From an uncultured Clostridia bacterium (GTDB taxonomy: Bacteria; Bacillota; Clostridia; Christensenellales; Aristaeellaceae), in assembly GCA_946626395.1 (NCBI GenBank), contig CAMOUF010000143.1:1-6925 (forward strand): a stretch of DNA of 6,925 bases, read 5' to 3'. Of this stretch, positions 4,033-6,925 are shown one piece after another. The position numbers and the translations under genes are program-made. How positions within the stretch are numbered: the stretch's first letter is position 1; every line of letters begins with the position of its first letter. The notes beneath the pieces are model-generated. The model was not told the DNA's origin and did no database searches. It saw only the letters and a list, made by a program, of their open reading frames with translations.

Positions 4033-6925
4033 TCACTGCTGTCCGGCGAGGGAATTTTGATACGCCTGATTCAGGGCCAGGGCGATGGCGTCCATTTCAT
4101 ATTCGGACACGCCTTCGATTTTGAGGTCCGCGGCGACGAGGGGCATGGCGTGCCCGGCCAGGGCCTCATAGAGCGCTTCGTTTTCCAGCAGCGCTTCGCT
4201 TTGCTCATCACCGCCCACGGGACGGGTATGGATGGCACAGGCCACCAGGCTGCCGTCCTTGAACCCGGCTGCGGCGGTGTAGACGGTGAAGAAGCTCACC
4301 GTTTCACCGCTGCCGGTCTGGCCGTCCAGGATATCCGAAGCCTCGGCTTCAGGGCACTTTTCAAAAGCCTGGTTGATGGCCAGGGCCACGCCGACGGCAT
4401 AAGGCGTTTCCTGAGCGTCCACAGATACGGGCAGCTTTTCGCCCACGAAGAGCTTTTGCATTTCCTCGTCCTGCTGGCTAGCCGCGTATGCTTCCGCGCC
4501 GACTGCCTTGTCGTACACCTCCAGGATCTCCACGGTCCTGTGGGGCGTTACTTTGATCTTGGCCTGAATGGCGGTAAAGAAGGAAACGGCTTCGCCTTCA
4601 TACATTGCGTCTTCGACTGGGACGGCAGGAGCGGCAGGCTCCGGATCAGCGTCCTGGGCGGAAGCGTGCTGGTTTTCATAATAAGCCTTGTTGATGGCGA
4701 TGGCCACGGTGGCTTCCAGCAGGGAAGGCTGCTTGGTATCCAGGGGCAGGGTAGCGCCCAGGAATTTTTCCTTGAGGGCTGCTTCCTCACTAACGGGAGA
4801 GAAAGCGTCGCTGCCCTCCGCTTTTTCGCTGACGGAAAGGGAAATCAGCTGATCCTGCTCAAAATCAGCGGTCACCTGAATGACCTTCTGGGCGGAAGAA
4901 GCGGGCTCAGCGGGAACGGGCTCGGCAGGAGTGGGTTCGGCAGGGGCGGGTTCAGCGCTGGGCGCTGCCTGCTTCTCGGCCTTTTTCACTTCCACCGGAG
5001 CGCCGTACGCCTGATTGATGGCGCTGGCCACAGCGGCGGCGTAGGGGGTCTCCTGGGCATCCACATCCAAGGGCAGCTCCGCGCCCATGAACAGGGCTTT
5101 CAGTTCGTTTTCCACGGGGCTGGAGGCATATTCCCCATCAGCGCCCACGGGCTTTTCGTCAATAGCCAATCCGGCCGCCATGCCCTTGACGAAAGATACC
5201 TTCACCCGGATGGCGGTAAAGAAGCTGACGGTTTCCACGGTGACGTATTCGCCGTCTTTTCTCGTTTCGGTCTTGGTCTGCTCCGGTTCGGCGGCGGGAG
5301 CGGCTTCGGCAGGAGCGGTTCCCTTGGCCTGGGTGGAAGCGTAAGCCGCGTTCAGGGCGTCCACCACGGCGGTGGAAGTCACGGTCGCGCCGGTGAGGAC
5401 GTCGATATCGGACAGGGCCAGGGGCATCTGCTTGCCGATGAACTGGGCCTTAAAGGCGTCCTCCAGGGCCCGCGCGCCCAGGCCGGGGGTCTCGGCAAAC
5501 TGATCGTCGCCGATATTGATATAGGTGATCTTGCCATCCGCGTCAAAGACGGCTTCTACGGCCACGGGGCCGCCAAAGCCCTGAGCGGAAGCGGAAACGG
5601 TATCCGCAGGAGCTTGCGCTGCGGGTTCGGCAGCGGATTCCCCAGCGGCCTGATACTTGGCATAGGCTTTGTTCAGGGCTTCCACCACGGCATTGGTAGT
5701 GAAGGTCGCGCCGGTGATGCCGTCGATATCGGCGGCGGTGAGAGGCACGGTCTTGCTGATGAACTGGGCTGCAAACTCAGGCTTGAGGGCCTGGCCGCCC
5801 AGAGCTTCTGTTTCGTTGAACCGCTTGTCGCCGATGGTCAGATAGGTGACCTTGTCGCCGTCAAAGGCGGCTTCCACGGCCACGGGGCCGTCAAACCCAT
5901 CCGCGTCAGCCTTAAAGGTGGCGGCGGGCTTTTCCTGGTCAGTCGTGCCTTGAGCCGCGGGCTCTTCCACCGCTTCGCCCTTGGAGGCCGCGTAGGCTTT
6001 GTTCAGGGCGTTAATGATAGCGGTCTTGGTGAAGGTGGCGCCGGTCAGGGCGTCCACATCGCCGACCTCCAGGGGCATCTGCGCGCCAATGAAGGGAGCC
6101 AGGTTTTCAGCCACCAGGGCCCGGGCGCCGAAGTTCTCGGTTTCGGCGAACTTGTCGTCTCCAACGGAAATATAGGTGATCTTGCCGTCCGCGTCGAAGG
6201 CGGCTTCCGTATACACGGGGCCAGCGAAGCCCTGCTCGGAGGCGCTGAACACGCCCTCAGCGGGCTTTTCGGGCATCACGATTTCCACCGGTTCTTCCAC
6301 GATGCCCTGGCTGGCGTTGTAGGCTTTGTTCAGCGCGTTCACCACGGCGGTGGAGGAGATGGTGGCGCCGGTGATCACATCGATATCGCCCACGTCCACA
6401 GGCGCTTTCTTTCCAATAAACTGGGCCATGAATTCAGGTTCCTTCACGCCCATGCCCACATCCTCGGCGAACTGATCGTCGCCCACGGACAGGTAGGTGA
6501 TCTTGGCTTCCCCGTCAAAAGCGGCTTCTACATATACGGGGCCACGGAAGCCCTGCTCGGAAGCGCTGTATACGCCCTCAGCGGGTTTTTCGGGCATGGC
6601 CGGGGTTTCAGGCACCGCGATCTCCGCGCCGCCCGCGATGGCATAGGCGTTGTTCAGGGCCTTCACCACGGCGGTGGAGGAAATGGTGGCTCCGGCGATC
6701 ACGTCGATATCGCTGACTTCCAGGGGCATCTGCTTGCCAATGAACTGGATCATGAAGTCAGGTTCCACCACGCCAACGCCGATATCCTCGGCGAACTGCT
6801 CATCGCCTACGGAAATGTAGGTGACCTTTCCGGCCGCGTCAAAGGCGGCTTCCACATACACGGGGCCGCGGAAACCTTTTTCAGAGGAAGAGAACACACC
6901 CTCGGCGGGCTTGGAAGGCATTTCC
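4033..6925 (-). CDS. Multi-domain FMN-binding (RnfG/NqrC-like) protein with nine tandem repeats, N-terminus outside the window
   Basis: The reading frame is open to the right edge. Residue numbers below count from the Met codon at 6921, which is probably internal: it lies in a linker (MPSKPAEG) equivalent to the later MPEKPAEG linkers, and the preceding codon (GAA) is still in frame. At least 962 residues are seen, against roughly 200 for a normal RnfG. Five domains carry the FMN_bind flavinylation motif with the acceptor Thr at T79, T187, T296, T406 and T513, spaced 107-110 residues. In RnfG/NqrC, ApbE esterifies FMN to this Thr outside the membrane. Four further domains (about 556-639, 679-748, 776-853, 872-954) keep the fold-like pattern and the A-[IL]-N-[QK]-A-[YF] ending but lack G-A-T. 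Pro/Ala/Glu-rich linkers separate several domains. The visible part has no membrane segment and only two cysteines (C856, C895), so any signal peptide or anchor must be upstream. Position 34 bp before rnfC in an operon lacking rnfG suggests it serves as the G-type subunit or an extended flavin wire; that role is inferred. A separate extracellular electron-transfer flavoprotein is the alternative. Confidence 0.88.
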   Translation of the reverse strand, partial: EMPSKPAEGVFSSSEKGFRGPVYVEAAFDAAGKVTYISVGDEQFAEDIGVGVVEPDFMIQFIGKQMPLEVSDIDVIAGATISSTAVVKALNNAYAIAGGAEIAVPETPAMPEKPAEGVYSASEQGFRGPVYVEAAFDGEAKITYLSVGDDQFAEDVGMGVKEPEFMAQFIGKKAPVDVGDIDVITGATISSTAVVNALNKAYNASQGIVEEPVEIVMPEKPAEGVFSASEQGFAGPVYTEAAFDADGKITYISVGDDKFAETENFGARALVAENLAPFIGAQMPLEVGDVDALTGATFTKTAIINALNKAYAASKGEAVEEPAAQGTTDQEKPAATFKADADGFDGPVAVEAAFDGDKVTYLTIGDKRFNETEALGGQALKPEFAAQFISKTVPLTAADIDGITGATFTTNAVVEALNKAYAKYQAAGESAAEPAAQAPADTVSASAQGFGGPVAVEAVFDADGKITYINIGDDQFAETPGLGARALEDAFKAQFIGKQMPLALSDIDVLTGATVTSTAVVDALNAAYASTQAKGTAPAEAAPAAEPEQTKTETRKDGEYVTVETVSFFTAIRVKVSFVKGMAAGLAIDEKPVGADGEYASSPVENELKALFMGAELPLDVDAQETPYAAAVASAINQAYGAPVEVKKAEKQAAPSAEPAPAEPTPAEPVPAEPASSAQKVIQVTADFEQDQLISLSVSEKAEGSDAFSPVSEEAALKEKFLGATLPLDTKQPSLLEATVAIAINKAYYENQHASAQDADPEPAAPAVPVEDAMYEGEAVSFFTAIQAKIKVTPHRTVEILEVYDKAVGAEAYAASQQDEEMQKLFVGEKLPVSVDAQETPYAVGVALAINQAFEKCPEAEASDILDGQTGSGETVSFFTVYTAAAGFKDGSLVACAIHTRPVGGDEQSEALLENEALYEALAGHAMPLVAADLKIEGVSEYEMDAIALALNQAYQNSLAGQQ
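4060..5256 (-). repeat. Degenerate FMN_bind-like repeats 6-9 (no GAT motif)
   Basis: Four copies at about residues 556-639, 679-748, 776-853 and 872-954. Three begin with a shared VSFFT-[AV] strand that repeats 1-5 lack. All keep the L-P-[LV] or M-P-L segment before the motif and the A-[IL]-N-[QK]-A-[YF] end. Counting back from that end, the GAT position reads QET in repeats 6 and 8, QPS in repeat 7 and VSE in repeat 9. So Thr is kept in two, Ser in one and lost in the last, while the Gly-Ala needed for ApbE recognition is absent in all. Homology to repeats 1-5 is inferred from this shared spacing. Confidence 0.75.
4897..4956 (-). repeat. Four-copy 15-nt tandem repeat encoding an AEP-x-P linker
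   Basis: The peptide AEPAP-AEPTP-AEPVP-AEPAS at residues 656-675 of the FMN-repeat protein is a pentapeptide repeated four times, encoded by imperfect 15-nt units. It joins degenerate repeats 6 and 7 and should form an extended, flexible Pro/Ala/Glu linker. Repeats of this type can change copy number by slippage. Confidence 0.8.
5341..6273 (-). repeat. FMN-binding repeats 3-5 (classical ET-x-x-[FL]-G subtype)
   Basis: Three copies at residues 217-310, 331-420 and 439-527. They contain the loops ETENFGARAL, ETEALGGQAL and ETPGLGARAL, close to the classical FMN_bind ETPGLG signature. They also have full flavinylation motifs DALTGATFT (T296), DGITGATFT (T406) and DVLTGATVT (T513). Each ends A-L-N-x-A-Y. 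Linkers between them are rich in Ala, Glu and Pro. Confidence 0.9.
6217..6597 (-). repeat. Near-identical 60-bp direct repeats (6217-6276 and 6538-6597)
   Basis: The segments coding for the start of repeats 2 and 3 (MPEKPAEGV...GFxGPVY) differ at only 6 of 60 positions by eye and lie 321 bp apart, an exact multiple of 3. This points to a fairly recent in-frame duplication of a domain unit, and it is a place where recombination or assembly could gain or lose a domain without breaking the frame. Confidence 0.75.
6319..6918 (-). repeat. FMN-binding repeats 1-2 (subtype with ED-[IV]-G-x-G)
   Basis: Two tandem copies of about 93 residues (2-93 and 109-201), each running KPAEGV-x-S-x-SE-x-GFRGPVYVEAAFD ... 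SVGD-x-QFAED ... FIGK ... GATISSTAVV-x-ALN-x-AY. Flavinylation motifs are DVIAGATIS (T79, codon 6685-6687) and DVITGATIS (T187, codon 6361-6363). Repeat 1 has Ala where the ApbE recognition motif usually has Ser or Thr. Both have an ED-[IV]-G-[VM]-G segment in place of the classical ET-x-x-LG loop of FMN_bind domains. Confidence 0.9.

Noticed and set aside
4017..4037. Small inverted repeat around GACCGGTC, between the FMN-repeat gene and rnfC, as a terminator or operator
   Set aside because: The stem is short, overlaps the stop codon and has no T-run behind it. With 34 bp between co-directional genes it is more likely chance.
2700..4124. A 474-codon plus-strand open frame opposite rnfC and the end of the FMN-repeat gene
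   Set aside because: It mirrors the G+C-rich codon pattern of the real genes on the other strand. The translation is Gly/Ala/His/Asp-rich and low in complexity, without recognisable motifs, and spans a gene boundary.
4548..4790. An 80-codon minus-strand open frame inside the FMN-repeat gene
   Set aside because: It is an alternative frame of the repeat-coding region, Pro/Ser/Arg-rich, without its own ribosome binding site.

Overview
The window is one minus-strand operon that encodes an Rnf-type electron-transport complex (ferredoxin:NAD+ oxidoreductase, ion-pumping). The base composition is G+C-rich. Every internal junction carries a strong AGGAGG-type ribosome binding site, one gene starts with TTG, and the RnfB/RnfC sequences look clostridial. 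Together these suggest an anaerobic, G+C-rich member of the Bacillota (Clostridia). That placement is an inference from style; nothing here fixes the genus.

In transcription order (right to left): a very large protein built from nine tandem FMN-binding-like domains, open at the right edge (4033-6925); rnfC (2637-3998); rnfD (1696-2640); rnfE (1052-1699); rnfA (474-1055); and the 5' part of rnfB, cut by the left edge (1-460). rnfC/D, D/E and E/A each overlap by 4 bp (ATGA). rnfA and rnfB are 13 bp apart, and the FMN-repeat gene and rnfC are 34 bp apart. Coding density is essentially total. There is no room for a promoter or terminator inside the operon, and I see no RNA gene, mobile element or CRISPR array.

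The expected order of such operons is rnfC-D-G-E-A-B. Here rnfD runs directly into rnfE, so the usual single-FMN rnfG is absent from its normal slot. The FMN-repeat protein sits upstream of rnfC. Five of its domains keep the flavinylation motif (D-x-x-[S/T/A]-G-A-T) to which ApbE attaches FMN covalently in RnfG/NqrC. The four C-terminal domains have lost the G-A part of the motif. The simplest reading is that this protein replaces or supplements RnfG and gives the complex a chain of at least five covalent flavins outside the membrane.

Expected working of the complex, from family knowledge: reduced ferredoxin passes electrons to the iron-sulfur clusters of RnfB. They cross via the RnfA/RnfE intramembrane 2Fe-2S site, reach the extracytoplasmic flavins of the G-type subunit and RnfD, and return to RnfC, which reduces NAD+. 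The flavin-array protein would sit at the extracytoplasmic step of this path, or could branch electrons to another acceptor.
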